A stretch of DNA of 64,000 bases from Thalassospira indica (GTDB lineage Bacteria; Pseudomonadota; Alphaproteobacteria; Rhodospirillales; Thalassospiraceae). Position 1 is the stretch's first letter, and every line of letters starts with the position of its first letter. Where the stretch lies: the NCBI RefSeq assembly GCF_003403095.1, contig NZ_CP031555.1, positions 2,522,001 through 2,586,000 of the forward strand, read 5' to 3'. The notes beneath the pieces were generated by a model, which saw only the letters and a list, made by a program, of their open reading frames with translations, was not told the DNA's origin and made no database searches. The translations under genes and the position numbers were made by a program. Below are positions 34,862 through 44,742 of this stretch, piece by piece.

Positions 34862-36211
34862 TTACGCAAAGAACTTCTGCAGTTCATGGCGGATATCAAG
34901 CACGCTTGAAAAAAGTGCCGCCGGTCCCGGGGCCTGATCAATCGGGAAGACATCCCCACACAGAAATACGTTTTTCCACGGCGCGTGCAGTTGCTGTCGG
35001 CTGGCAGCCATTCCCGGCGTCATTTCAGGAAACGGAGCTTCTGCGTTGATGAACAAGTGGTTGGGATGCAGTGCATTGTCCGCGTTATCCGATCGCGTTT
35101 GCAAATCAAGATTAAGGTACTGGTCGCAGAGCCAAACACAACGTTGCCAGACAAGCTGTGCAAATTGATCGGCGTTCTGGGTATCTTGCAAGTGCAAGCT
35201 GCTGTTCAGGCTTACCTGAAGATGACGACGATTACAGTAGATCGCACGCACGATATCATCACTGACCAGCAGGGCTTGCGGCTCCGCAAATGGTTTGCGC
35301 ATTTCAAACGTCATGCAGCGCCGATGTGCGGGTGCGGGTGAAATCCCGATATCGGGTACCGCATCGCATAATGGCTTGGGGTGCAGGGCCAGAACAACGG
35401 CATCATCAGGGTTCAGAACAATCTGACTGTCATCTTCGAACAGCAAATCGGTCGCGTAGTCCGAAGTGCTGTCGATATCGCCGAGTTTTGTTCGACTTTT
35501 GATGGTCCCACCCGCAGCAAGGAACCGTTCACGCAGGGCAGGCAGGGCAATATCGTTGAGGATAATCGGATCAATCGCCGCAAACACCGGTTCATGATGG
35601 CGCGCCAGCATCCCGCGTAACCTTGGCACCAGAACCCGTGCCAACAGGGACTTTGAACATCGATGGGCAGGCATGGAAAACAGAACTTCAGCCAGAACGG
35701 TAAGCGCATCACGATGATAGGTGCCGGGCTGATGGGCTTTGTCGTCAGAGTCAAATGCTCCCGATGAGAACGTGCTGTCGAGCCGGTTTTCTTCACTGGC
35801 AGATCGTTGTTGCCAAAGTGTCAGTGCGGTATACGCACGCGCAGCAATACTTATCCGCCTAGAAATCAGTGCCCGCGATATACCCTGATCAATCGATACA
35901 ATAGCGGGTTTGCGACGCCCGCGTTTCAATCCCATCACACAATGGGCCGGTCTGATCAGTTTCGCGGGGATTTCCGGGTAGCCCGCAAAGAAGTCGGCAA
36001 CCAGCCCCGACGGATCATAAAATATCTCTGGCTCTGCTGTTTTGTGGCTTTCAGGTGCTGTGTGCATGCCGCGCGTCCAGCGGCTTTCAAATGGCTCGGC
36101 TTCGTCATACAGCGTTACGTCAAAGCCGTCCTCGGCCATGCAGGTGGCAAGTGCCGAACCGGCCAGACCACCGCCGATAATGTGTAAGCTTCCGGACGCA
36201 AATGATGCCAT
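34862..36211 (-). CDS. FAD-dependent oxidoreductase, HpnE/desaturase-like
   Basis: Flavoprotein of 449 residues. The N-terminal dinucleotide-binding motif is IIGGGLAGSALA, and the C-terminal FAD motif is NVFLCGDVFPIDQ. Between them LTVLAEVLFSMPAHRCSKSL and a following ALRERFLAAGGTI resemble the substrate domain of squalene/phytoene desaturase-type enzymes such as HpnE, though the match is distant. It is convergent with the Mth938 gene (3-base gap) and divergent from an MscS gene. A phytoene-synthase-fold gene lies 1.3 kb away. The reaction is unknown, and an amine-oxidase-like function is an alternative. Confidence 0.72.
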   Translation of the reverse strand: MASFASGSLHIIGGGLAGSALATCMAEDGFDVTLYDEAEPFESRWTRGMHTAPESHKTAEPEIFYDPSGLVADFFAGYPEIPAKLIRPAHCVMGLKRGRRKPAIVSIDQGISRALISRRISIAARAYTALTLWQQRSASEENRLDSTFSSGAFDSDDKAHQPGTYHRDALTVLAEVLFSMPAHRCSKSLLARVLVPRLRGMLARHHEPVFAAIDPIILNDIALPALRERFLAAGGTIKSRTKLGDIDSTSDYATDLLFEDDSQIVLNPDDAVVLALHPKPLCDAVPDIGISPAPAHRRCMTFEMRKPFAEPQALLVSDDIVRAIYCNRRHLQVSLNSSLHLQDTQNADQFAQLVWQRCVWLCDQYLNLDLQTRSDNADNALHPNHLFINAEAPFPEMTPGMAASRQQLHAPWKNVFLCGDVFPIDQAPGPAALFSSVLDIRHELQKFFA

Positions 36212-36319
36212 ATGCCTGAGCCAATTTAGTTGTTATACAGAGGCCAGAGAACGATGTGCTACATAGTCGTACCAAGTCAGAAGTCGTAATAACCTTAACA
36301 TCAGAACAGCTTACAAGCC

Positions 36320-37492
36320 ATGGATGAAATCACCACCGAACTGGACAACCTGAACGAAGAGGTGATCGGCCACATGAATTCGTGGGTCGATATGCTTGGC
36401 GGCGGAGAGATCGGAAGGCTTGTCAGTGCTGCTTTGGTGCTGCTTGTTTTCTTCATCTTCAAGCGCGTTCTGGTGCGTGGTGCGCTTGCTATCTTGCGTC
36501 GGATTGCACAGCAGCGCTCAGAAAGCATGATGGGTAATGTGCTTGATGCCTTTGCCTTGCCTTTGCAGGCTTTGTTCATGCTGCTTGGCGTTTATTTCGC
36601 GACCGAGGTGCTAACACTCCCCGAAGAAATTGATGCCTTTGCCGTTGAGGCTATTTCAATCGCGGCTGGTTTTTGTGTCTTTTGGGCGCTGTTTCGGGCC
36701 GTGGAGCCGTTGGGGGTATCATTAAATCGGCTGGTCGGCCGGTTTGGTGCCGGGCTTGGCGATGATCTGCGGCAATTCTTCATTCGCGGGGTAAAGACCC
36801 TGATCGTCGTTATTGGCGGCGTTATCATTCTGGAAAACTGGGGCATTGATGTTTCAGCGTTCCTGGGTGGTCTTGGTCTTGCCGGGATGGCGGTTGCGTT
36901 GGCGGCAAAGGATTCTGTTGCCAATATCTTTGGTGGCCTGACCATTTTCGCCGACAACCTGTATAAGCGCGGCGACTGGATCGAAACACCGCACTTCGAA
37001 GGAACGGTCGAGGTTGTGGGCCTGCGGGCGACCAAGGTACGGACCTTTGCCAAGGCGCTGGTTACGATGCCAAATGCCCAGATCGTTGATTCGCCTGTGA
37101 TCAACTGGTCGCGCATGACACATCGTCGGATCAAGATGGTGATTGGTCTGGAATACCGAACGACCGCCAAACAAATGGAAGCGATCGTCGACAAGCTGCG
37201 CGATTTTTTGAAGAACGATGACGATGTCGCCCAGACCGATGTCGCCCAAATGGTACATTTGTCAGATTTTGGTGCCAGTTCGATCAATATTGATCTTTAT
37301 TACTTCACCAAAACCACTGACTGGGTGACGTGGCGAGATATCCGCAACCGTCACATCATCGCTTTCAAGCGTATTGTCGAGGAAGAGGACGCTGCTTTCG
37401 CATTCCCGTCGCAATCGCTATATGTCGAAAGCATGCCGGAAATCATCAACAGCCAAAAAGACGATCAACGTTCAGAACGTAAGATCGGATAG
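36320..37492 (+). CDS. MscS-family mechanosensitive channel
   Basis: Small-conductance mechanosensitive or related ion channel. Four or five membrane helices precede the pore-lining helix (about 187-210), which has the Gly/Ala-rich GLGLAGMAVALAAKDSVANI pattern. The beta domain follows with GDWIETPHFEGTVEVVGLRATKVRTF and the conserved VTMPNAQI, then the C-terminal alpha/beta domain. At 390 residues it is longer than E. coli MscS because of an extra N-terminal helix pair. It ends five bases before the phytoene-synthase-fold gene, so the two are probably cotranscribed. Confidence 0.92.
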   Translation: MDEITTELDNLNEEVIGHMNSWVDMLGGGEIGRLVSAALVLLVFFIFKRVLVRGALAILRRIAQQRSESMMGNVLDAFALPLQALFMLLGVYFATEVLTLPEEIDAFAVEAISIAAGFCVFWALFRAVEPLGVSLNRLVGRFGAGLGDDLRQFFIRGVKTLIVVIGGVIILENWGIDVSAFLGGLGLAGMAVALAAKDSVANIFGGLTIFADNLYKRGDWIETPHFEGTVEVVGLRATKVRTFAKALVTMPNAQIVDSPVINWSRMTHRRIKMVIGLEYRTTAKQMEAIVDKLRDFLKNDDDVAQTDVAQMVHLSDFGASSINIDLYYFTKTTDWVTWRDIRNRHIIAFKRIVEEEDAAFAFPSQSLYVESMPEIINSQKDDQRSERKIG

Positions 37493-37497
37493 GATAA

Positions 37498-38343
37498 ATG
37501 CCCGATACGCCAAAGCTTTCCCACTGTGCCGACTATGTCAGGCGCCATGACCGGGACCGTTTCCTGTGTGCGCTGTTTGCGGCACCGGAAAAACGTGAAT
37601 CTCTGTTCACCCTGTACGCTTTTAATCTGGAAGTCTCCAAAACGCGCGAGATGGTCAGTGAAGTCATGCTGGGCCATATCCGCTTGCAATGGTGGCGTGA
37701 CACCCTGACCGAACTGGGCGCGGGGCAGGTGCGCAAGCACGAAGTTGTTGAGCCACTGGCTAATCTGGTGAGGGACGGGCATCTTGCGATTGCCGACCTT
37801 GAGGCGATTGTTGCCGCGCGCGAGTTTGATCTTGAAGACCGCCAACCTGCCACCCAGCAGGAACTTGATCGCTATATTGATCAAACGTCCGGGCAGATCA
37901 GTGTTCTGGCGTCAAGGCTGCTTGGGGCAGGTGGCGACGATGCAGACCATGCCGCACGGCTTGCCGGCAATGCGTATGGCCTAGTCGGCATCATGCGGGC
38001 CATAGTGTTCCATGGCCGATCAAAACGCCTTTATCTCCCCAAGGACAGGATGGAACATCACGAGGTCGCGCAAGGCGACGTTTTCGAGTTCCGTAAAAAA
38101 CAGGAAATCCGCGAATTCATACGCGAACTGGCTGAATTGGCGCGCGCCCGCATTACCGAGGCCCGCAAACATCGCAGCGCGTTGCCAAAACAGGCCCACT
38201 CCGCCGCATTGCCGGTTGTTCTAGCCGACGGGTATCTGCGCAAGCTTGCCAAGGCCGGATATGATCCGTTTTCCGCCGAATTCGGTTTGGCACGCCCCGC
38301 CAGTCTGCGGTTGACCCTTAACGGGATGTTCAAGAGATATTGA
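37498..38343 (+). CDS. Squalene/phytoene synthase-fold protein, NDUFAF6-like
   Basis: A 281-residue all-helical protein of the trans-isoprenyl synthase superfamily. The usual first aspartate-rich motif (DDxxD type) is replaced by FNLEVSKTREMVS. ARLAGNAYGLVGIMRAI takes the second-motif position and also lacks the paired Asp residues. A catalytic synthase is therefore unlikely. LGHIRLQWWRD and RLYLPKDRM are family marks shared with the mitochondrial complex I assembly factor NDUFAF6. In alphaproteobacteria it commonly lies near secF and the Mth938 gene, as here. An enzymatic carotenoid or hopanoid role cannot be excluded given the nearby desaturase-like gene. Confidence 0.82.
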   Translation: MPDTPKLSHCADYVRRHDRDRFLCALFAAPEKRESLFTLYAFNLEVSKTREMVSEVMLGHIRLQWWRDTLTELGAGQVRKHEVVEPLANLVRDGHLAIADLEAIVAAREFDLEDRQPATQQELDRYIDQTSGQISVLASRLLGAGGDDADHAARLAGNAYGLVGIMRAIVFHGRSKRLYLPKDRMEHHEVAQGDVFEFRKKQEIREFIRELAELARARITEARKHRSALPKQAHSAALPVVLADGYLRKLAKAGYDPFSAEFGLARPASLRLTLNGMFKRY

Positions 38344-38489
38344 TCCGATATCGCTTGTCACATGACCATTGTATAAATATCTCTTAGAGTGACAACAAAG
38401 GTCAGGACAGCACTGAACTGTACGTGGTAGCGTTGGTAACCCTTTGATATCTGGCGCAAGATGCGGGCATGCCCGACATGAGGACCAAG

Positions 38490-39071
38490 ATGGCACATTT
38501 GATGAAAAAGACCCGGAAACGGTGGTTTAGCGGCCTGATGTTTGTCGGGATGCTGTGCCTGTCTGTCATGATTGTTGCGCAGGCCCGTGCCGCAAGCATT
38601 GAACCGTTCGTCGGTTCCTATCATGGCACGACCATCGAGCATGCCGAAAACGAGCTGCAAGCACGTGACCTTGATGTGGTCATCAAGGAGACCGAACGCG
38701 GCTTTATCGTCGATTGGTCAACGGTGATACACAAACCAGACGGACGTGAAAAAACCGTTTCTCTGGATGTCGAATTTTACGCAACAGAGCGTGCGGACAT
38801 CTATGGCAGCGCCATGCGTTCTGGGCTTTTCGGGAAGCGTATTCCCAATGACCCGCTGAAAGGCGAACCATTTTTCTGGGCACGGATTGTGGACAAGACC
38901 CTGACTATTCACGCGCTTTATATCAATGATGAAGGCGGGTACGAGATGCAGGTCTACAAGCGCACGCTCGACGACGACGGCAATCTTGATCTGATCTTTC
39001 GCCGGTTCCGCGACGGGGAGCAAATTCGCGATGTTACGGGCAAGCTGACACGCCAATCTGATCGCTATTGA
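38490..39071 (+). CDS. Secreted hypothetical protein
   Basis: Not recognised. A basic start (KKTRKRW) and hydrophobic stretch (FSGLMFVGMLCLSVMIVA) ending in ARAAS indicate a Sec signal peptide. The mature part, about 160 residues, is rich in beta-strand patterns with many charged residues and no cysteine, and looks like a small periplasmic beta-sandwich or lipocalin-like domain (guess). Several ATGs are possible. I chose the one with GAGGA five bases before it, while the one four codons later gives the tidiest signal peptide. It stands alone between the phytoene-synthase-fold gene and a bidirectional terminator. Confidence 0.78.
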   Translation: MAHLMKKTRKRWFSGLMFVGMLCLSVMIVAQARAASIEPFVGSYHGTTIEHAENELQARDLDVVIKETERGFIVDWSTVIHKPDGREKTVSLDVEFYATERADIYGSAMRSGLFGKRIPNDPLKGEPFFWARIVDKTLTIHALYINDEGGYEMQVYKRTLDDDGNLDLIFRRFRDGEQIRDVTGKLTRQSDRY

Positions 39072-39091
39072 TCGCACCTGTCGGGTCGAAG

Positions 39092-39128
39092 AAAAAAAAG
39101 CCGCATCACTCTCGATGCGGCTTTTGAT
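39092..39128. terminator. Bidirectional terminator between the secreted hypothetical and trmFO
   Basis: AAAAGCCGCAT (39096-39106) and ATGCGGCTTTT (39115-39125) are perfect inverted repeats, with an A run on the left and T-rich sequence on the right. Confidence 0.85.
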
Positions 39129-39131
39129 TTT

Positions 39132-40478
39132 TCAGGCTGCGTTCACGGTGCTGAGCCACTCATCAAACAGCGGAATGGCACGATCGCTATAAAGCTTTTT
39201 ACGATCACGGCCCTTGACCCGTTTCTTGAGATCAAGATCCGGAAATAGACCGAAATTCACATTCATCGGCTGGAAAGTGCTTTCATCGGCACCGCCGGTA
39301 ATGTGGTTCAATAGGGCTCCCATGGCGGTTGCAAGCGGCGGGGTCGGAATGGTTTTTCCTGCTTTTTCGGCTGCGGTAAACCGGCCAACCATCAGACCGA
39401 CGGCTGCACTTTCAACATATCCTTCACAGCCTGTAATCTGACCGGCAAAGCGCAGATCAGGACGTGACTTAAGGCGCAGATTCCCATCCAAAAGTCGTGG
39501 TGAGTTCAGGAAGGTGTTGCGGTGAATGCCGCCAAGACGGGCGAATTCGGCATTTTCGAGCCCCGGAATGGTGCGGAAGACTTCGACCTGCGCGCCGTAT
39601 TTCAATTTGGTCTGGAAACCGACCATATTGTAAAGCGTGCCAAGCGCGTTGTCCTGACGCAGCTGAACAATCGCGCGCGGCTTTTCTTTCGGATTATGCG
39701 GGTTGGTCAGGCCAACCGGTTTCATCGGGCCGTGACGCAGTGTTTCGCGCCCACGTTCCGCCATGACTTCGATCGGAAGGCATCCGTCGAAATAGGGGGT
39801 GTCTTTTTCCCAGTCCTTGAATTCGGTTTTTTCGCCTTCGATCAGGGCATCGATGAAGCGGTTATATTCATCTTCATACATCGGGCAGTTGATGTAATCC
39901 TTGCCATCGCCCTTGTCGTAACGCGACTGGAACCATGCCTTGTCGAAATCAATGCTGTCCTTATAGACAATCGGTGCGATCGCATCGAAGAAGGCAAGGC
40001 TTTCCTCGCCAGTTGCCTTGCGAATGGCATCGGCAAGAGCACCGGATGTCAGTGGTCCGGTCGCGATGATGGTATGTTCCCATTCTTCCGGCGGCAGTCC
40101 ATCAATTTCACCGCGCTCCATCGTGATCAAAGGATGGTTTTGAAGCGCGTTTGTGACGGCCTCGGAAAAACCTTCGCGGTCAACGGCCAAAGCGCCACCG
40201 GCAGGTACCTTGTGCTGATCAGCGCACCGCATGATGATCGAACCGGCACGGCGCATTTCATCATGGATCAGGCCGACAGCATTGTATTCCTTGTCATCGG
40301 ACCGGAATGAATTCGAACAGACCAGCTCAGCACATTTGTCGGTATGGTGTGCGTCGGTCGGGCGCGTTGGACGCATTTCATGCAGGATGACGGGCACACC
40401 GGCTTCTGCCAACTGCCAGGCAGCTTCACTGCCTGCCAGACCGGCGCCAATAATATGAACAGGCTTGACCGTATTCAC
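39132..40478 (-). CDS. trmFO: Methylenetetrahydrofolate-tRNA-(uracil-5-)-methyltransferase TrmFO
   Basis: Folate- and FAD-dependent enzyme that makes m5U54 in the T loop of tRNA. The N-terminal FAD motif is [14 protein letters not shown], and the conserved stretch [27 protein letters not shown] and the C-terminal [14 protein letters not shown] follow. An upstream ATG at 40523 exists, but the GTG at 40478 has a strong AAGGAG nine bases before it and fits the family N-terminus, giving 448 residues. TrmFO is typical of alphaproteobacteria and Gram-positives, where SAM-dependent TrmA is absent. Confidence 0.95.
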   Translation of the reverse strand: MNTVKPVHIIGAGLAGSEAAWQLAEAGVPVILHEMRPTRPTDAHHTDKCAELVCSNSFRSDDKEYNAVGLIHDEMRRAGSIIMRCADQHKVPAGGALAVDREGFSEAVTNALQNHPLITMERGEIDGLPPEEWEHTIIATGPLTSGALADAIRKATGEESLAFFDAIAPIVYKDSIDFDKAWFQSRYDKGDGKDYINCPMYEDEYNRFIDALIEGEKTEFKDWEKDTPYFDGCLPIEVMAERGRETLRHGPMKPVGLTNPHNPKEKPRAIVQLRQDNALGTLYNMVGFQTKLKYGAQVEVFRTIPGLENAEFARLGGIHRNTFLNSPRLLDGNLRLKSRPDLRFAGQITGCEGYVESAAVGLMVGRFTAAEKAGKTIPTPPLATAMGALLNHITGGADESTFQPMNVNFGLFPDLDLKKRVKGRDRKKLYSDRAIPLFDEWLSTVNAA

Positions 40479-40683
40479 GCGTGCGAACTCCTTGCCAGAG
40501 TGGGTTTTGATAACGTGGCACACACATAGCGGTGCAATGGGGATAATTTCAAGTCAATTGCACGCGAAGATGAGCAATCGGAATCACATCACGCTAATCA
40601 GGACGGAAATTTTCACAACACCACATCCAGCCCGTCTTAAAGGCCAGAGCCGTTCTGTCCCGATAACGTGAAGATGGCATCCC

Positions 40684-41664
40684 ATGAGCTACCCGCATCA
40701 TCCCTATGGTTACGAACCCACCCATTGTCCGGTCATTGGCCTTGTGCCACGTCGGCGGCATGTCATTGACGTGGAGTGTATTGATTTAGGGGATAAACCA
40801 GATGATGCGGAGGAGGAGGCACAGACCGAACCCAAGGAACGGCGTCTTGGTTTTCCGTTCGGCTGCATGGGCGAGGGGACGTTTGGCCCGGCCGATATCG
40901 AAGGCATGATCGAATATGTGGTCGCGACCCGGCAGGGGTGGCGGTCTTCGATGGTGATCCGGGCGTTTCTGCGTTGGTGGCGCGACAATGAGGAGGCTGA
41001 CAGCAGGCAAGCCCAGGAGCGCAAGCACTCCGATGCCATCATCATGCTTCTGGCGCTTAACCAGGGTCGGGACGGTTTCGTTCAGGGATACCTAAATGAT
41101 CTCAGACATGACCAGCTTGATCGGCCCAAACTGGTTCCGATGGAAAATCCCGTTGAAGCGGCCTTTAACAAAAGCCTGCGCATTGCAGCCCTTGCCCTGG
41201 CGCTTTCGCCTATTGTCCTTGTTTTTGCTGTCCTGCTGTTTGTTCAGGTCGACAATCTTATCAGCACCGGTAACGGCAAGTTATTTGGTTTCAGCTATGA
41301 CCTGTTATTCGTTGTCGGCAGTTTCGGTGCCATCGGGGCGCTCACCAGTATGATGATGCGGCTTGGCAAGGATGTGCCGTGGGATGAAATGGAACCGGCC
41401 TCGGTCTTCTTCAATTTCCTGTTTCGGCCCTGCATGGGGTTCTGCTTTGCGATCCTTGTGCTTTTGGCACTACGGGCTGGCATGTTGCCGATCCCGCTGG
41501 ATGAACTTCACAAGATTGATGACCTCGACCAGATCAGCCAATCAGCGTCCGCTGGCCAACAGATTTCCATCGTGCTCGTCTTCGCCTTCCTGTCCGGGTT
41601 TAGTGAACGGCTGAGCACGGCACTGGTCAAGCGGGTCGAGGACAGGGTCACGAATTCGGGCTGA
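40684..41664 (+). CDS. Hypothetical four-helix membrane protein
   Basis: Function not recognised. The first 160 residues are soluble, with a His/Tyr/Pro-rich start (MSYPHHPYGYEP), an acidic patch (about 36-50) and a helical part around GMIEYVVATRQGW. Membrane helices lie near 165-188, 202-225, 241-266 and 293-306, joined by short loops. The last helix carries FLSGFSERLS, followed by a basic end. The soluble part has a single Trp-rich stretch (FLRWWRDNEE). No signal peptide. It stands alone between trmFO and the uvrA terminator, and no neighbour suggests a role. Confidence 0.8.
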   Translation: MSYPHHPYGYEPTHCPVIGLVPRRRHVIDVECIDLGDKPDDAEEEAQTEPKERRLGFPFGCMGEGTFGPADIEGMIEYVVATRQGWRSSMVIRAFLRWWRDNEEADSRQAQERKHSDAIIMLLALNQGRDGFVQGYLNDLRHDQLDRPKLVPMENPVEAAFNKSLRIAALALALSPIVLVFAVLLFVQVDNLISTGNGKLFGFSYDLLFVVGSFGAIGALTSMMMRLGKDVPWDEMEPASVFFNFLFRPCMGFCFAILVLLALRAGMLPIPLDELHKIDDLDQISQSASAGQQISIVLVFAFLSGFSERLSTALVKRVEDRVTNSG

Positions 41665-41672
41665 GCCAAAAT

Positions 41673-41704
41673 GAAAAAGGGCAGCGTAATGCTGCCCTTT
41701 AGCT
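41673..41704. terminator. Bidirectional terminator between the membrane hypothetical and uvrA
   Basis: AAAGGGCAGC (41676-41685) and GCTGCCCTTT (41691-41700) pair perfectly around a 5-base loop, with A and T runs on the two sides. Confidence 0.83.
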
Positions 41705-44533
41705 CTACTCCAGTCCAAGGTGGCGTTTCAGATAGCGCCCCGTGTAACTGCGTTCATTGCCCATGACGTCTTCGGGTGTTCCTGCACCAACCAACTGGCC
41801 GCCGCCATCACCACCTTCGGGGCCGATATCGATGATCCAGTCGGAGGTCTTGATGACATCAAGGTTATGTTCAATCACGACAACCGTATTGCCCTGATCA
41901 ACCAGGGTGTGCAGCACTTCCAGAAGTTTGCGGATATCGTGGAAATGCAGACCCGTGGTCGGCTCATCAAGGATATAGATTGTCCGACCCGTTGCCCGCT
42001 TGGACAATTCCTTGGCAAGCTTCACACGTTGGGCTTCACCACCAGACAGGGTCGTCGCCTGTTGACCAAGGTGGATATAGGAAAGTCCCACCTGTTTCAG
42101 GGTTTCCATCTTGTCGCGGATCGACGGAACAGCCTTGAAGAAGTCAGCACCTTCTTCGACTGTCATGTCAAGGACATCGGATATCGATTTGCCTTTAAAC
42201 GATATTTCCAATGTCTCACGGTTGTAGCGATGACCTTTGCACTGGTCACATTCGACATAGACGTCGGGCAGGAAGTGCATTTCAATCTTGATTACACCAT
42301 CGCCTTGGCATGCCTCGCAACGTCCGCCTTTAACGTTAAACGAGAAGCGACCAGGCTTGTAGCCGCGTGTTTTTGCCTCTGGCAGTTGGGCGAACCATTC
42401 ACGGATTGGCGTGAAAGCGCCGGTATATGTGACCGGGTTTGAACGCGGGGTTCTGCCAATCGGGCTCTGGTCGATATCAATGATCTTGTCTATCAGCTCG
42501 ACGCCCTTGATCTCGTCATGGGCACCTGGATGATGGCGGGCATTGTGCATCCGTTTCGCCAGCGCCTTATACAGCGTTTCGATGACAAGGCTTGATTTGC
42601 CGCCGCCAGAGACACCGGTCACACAGATGAACTTGCCCAGCGGGAAATCAACATCAATGCCCTGCAGGTTATTGGCCGTGGCACCCTTTATCGTGATCGC
42701 CTTGCCATTGCCCTTACGGCGTTCCTTTGGCACTGCAATCTGTTCAACCCCGACAAGGTATTTGCCCGTCAGGCTGTCCGGGTTTTGCTGAATCTGTTCG
42801 GGGGTCCCTTCGGCAACAATCCGACCACCATGAATGCCAGCACCTGGGCCCATGTCGACGACATAGTCGGCCGCACGAATGGCATCCTCGTCATGTTCAA
42901 CGACAAGAACCGTGTTGCCAAGATCGCGCAGGCGTTTGAGTGTCTCAAGCAGGCGATCATTGTCGCGTTGATGCAGGCCAATGGATGGCTCATCAAGCAC
43001 ATACAGGACACCTGTCAGGCCGGAGCCAATTTGCGATGCCAGTCGGATACGCTGGCTTTCACCCCCGGAAAGGGTGCCTGATGTCCGCGACATTGAAAGA
43101 TAATCAAGACCGACATCACGCAGAAAGCGCAGGCGATCATTGATTTCACGCAGGATACGGCGCGCGATCTCGGTTTCTTTTGCGTTCAGTTTTTCTTCAA
43201 GGGCAAGGAACCAGTCACCAGCCTTGGCAATCGAAAGTTCCGTCACCTGAGAAATGTCGCAGCCATCAACCTTAACGGCCAGCGCTTCTGGCTTCAGGCG
43301 CTTACCCGCGCAGGTCGGGCAATTTGACACCATCTGGTATTTCGACAGCTCGTCACGTGCCCACTGACTGTCGGTTTCACGCCAGCGGCGCGACATGTTG
43401 GGAATGACGCCTTCAAACGGTCGTGAGACCTTGTAGCTGCGCGACCCGTCATCGTACGTGACAGTGACTTCTTCATCGCCCGAACCATACAGGATAATGT
43501 CCTGCGCTTTCTTAGGCAGTTTTTCCCACGGCACATTGGTTTTGAAGTCAAAATGCTTGGCAACCGATTTCAGAGTCTGGAGATAGTATTTCGATGTCGT
43601 GCTGGCCCATGGGGCGACGGCACCACCTTCGAGTGTCTTGCTTTCATCGGGCACGACCAGCATAGGGTCGAATTCCATTTGGGTGCCCAATCCATCACAG
43701 GCCGGGCAGGCGCCAAACGGGTTGTTGAATGAAAACAGACGCGGTTCGATTTCTTCGATGGTGAACCCGGAAACCGGGCAGGCGAACTTTGCTGAAAATA
43801 CCGTGGTGTCGCCGGTTTTGGCATCTTCGGTCAGGACAATCCCATCGGTAAGCTCGAGAGCCGTTTCAAAACTGTCCGCCAGACGGGTGGAAATACCTTC
43901 CTTGACGATCAGACGGTCAACCACGACCGAGATATCGTGTTTGAGCTTTTTGTTCAGTTCCGGTGCCTCATCGATGTCATACATTTCGCCATCGATTTTC
44001 ACACGCTGGAAACCACGGGCCCGAAGTTCTCGCAATTCTTTTTTGTATTCGCCTTTGCGCCCACGCACGATCGGCGCCAGAAGGTAAAGACGCGTACCTT
44101 CTTCCATCTCCATCACGCGGTCAACCATCTGAGACACAGTCTGGCTGACAATCGGAAGACCCGTGGCAGGAGAATAGGGGATGCCAACACGTGCCCAGAG
44201 AAGACGCATATAGTCATAAATCTCGGTCACGGTGCCGACTGTCGAACGCGGGTTTTTCGAAGTTGTTTTCTGTTCAATGGAAATGGCTGGCGACAGGCCA
44301 TCGATATACTCGACATCAGGCTTTTGCATCAGTTCAAGGAACTGACGCGCGTAGGCCGACAGGCTTTCGACATAGCGGCGCTGACCTTCGGCATAGATCG
44401 TATCAAAGGCCAGAGAACTTTTGCCTGATCCCGACAGACCAGTAATCACCACAAGGGAATCGCGCGGCAGTTCAACATCAATGTTCTGAAGGTTGTGTTC
44501 TTTCGCACCGCGAACCGAGATTTTCGTCAGCAT
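41705..44533 (-). CDS. uvrA: UvrABC system protein A
   Basis: DNA-damage recognition ATPase of nucleotide excision repair. It has two ABC modules: [13 protein letters not shown] (residues about 33-45) and [14 protein letters not shown] (about 640), with signature [12 protein letters not shown] and [12 protein letters not shown]. The C-terminal zinc module (CEACQGDG and CDQCKGH) is intact. The first zinc module has CPVSGF and ACPACDG, so one Cys of the first pair is replaced by Ser. I believe this substitution is common in alphaproteobacteria. The length of 942 residues is normal. The upstream gene on this strand is fba, after a terminator. Confidence 0.97.
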   Translation of the reverse strand: MLTKISVRGAKEHNLQNIDVELPRDSLVVITGLSGSGKSSLAFDTIYAEGQRRYVESLSAYARQFLELMQKPDVEYIDGLSPAISIEQKTTSKNPRSTVGTVTEIYDYMRLLWARVGIPYSPATGLPIVSQTVSQMVDRVMEMEEGTRLYLLAPIVRGRKGEYKKELRELRARGFQRVKIDGEMYDIDEAPELNKKLKHDISVVVDRLIVKEGISTRLADSFETALELTDGIVLTEDAKTGDTTVFSAKFACPVSGFTIEEIEPRLFSFNNPFGACPACDGLGTQMEFDPMLVVPDESKTLEGGAVAPWASTTSKYYLQTLKSVAKHFDFKTNVPWEKLPKKAQDIILYGSGDEEVTVTYDDGSRSYKVSRPFEGVIPNMSRRWRETDSQWARDELSKYQMVSNCPTCAGKRLKPEALAVKVDGCDISQVTELSIAKAGDWFLALEEKLNAKETEIARRILREINDRLRFLRDVGLDYLSMSRTSGTLSGGESQRIRLASQIGSGLTGVLYVLDEPSIGLHQRDNDRLLETLKRLRDLGNTVLVVEHDEDAIRAADYVVDMGPGAGIHGGRIVAEGTPEQIQQNPDSLTGKYLVGVEQIAVPKERRKGNGKAITIKGATANNLQGIDVDFPLGKFICVTGVSGGGKSSLVIETLYKALAKRMHNARHHPGAHDEIKGVELIDKIIDIDQSPIGRTPRSNPVTYTGAFTPIREWFAQLPEAKTRGYKPGRFSFNVKGGRCEACQGDGVIKIEMHFLPDVYVECDQCKGHRYNRETLEISFKGKSISDVLDMTVEEGADFFKAVPSIRDKMETLKQVGLSYIHLGQQATTLSGGEAQRVKLAKELSKRATGRTIYILDEPTTGLHFHDIRKLLEVLHTLVDQGNTVVVIEHNLDVIKTSDWIIDIGPEGGDGGGQLVGAGTPEDVMGNERSYTGRYLKRHLGLE

Positions 44534-44670
44534 GTCGGGCCTTTTGTTCCTGAATTGTTCGGAAAGTGTATAGAGGAGCCGTAAGCTATACGCAAGCGCA
44601 CCCCTGACAGTTCCTGTCAGTATTTGTCAGGAGATCCGCAATTAACAACCCGATGCATGACAGAGCCACG

Positions 44671-44704
44671 AAAAAGCCCGCCGAACAAGACCGGCGGGCT
44701 TCAT
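44671..44704 (-). terminator. Rho-independent terminator after fba
   Basis: AAGCCCGCCG (44674-44683) and CGGCGGGCTT (44692-44701) are perfect repeats. On the minus strand they run into TTTTTC, about 60 bases past the fba stop. Confidence 0.83.
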
Positions 44705-44742
44705 AAATCCTGTGACCGGAACGGTCAGATTTTTGATCAGGC

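Noticed and set aside
37498..38343. Active squalene or phytoene synthase
   Set aside because: The Asp-rich motifs needed for prenyl-diphosphate chemistry are replaced, and no carotenoid or hopanoid cluster is nearby.
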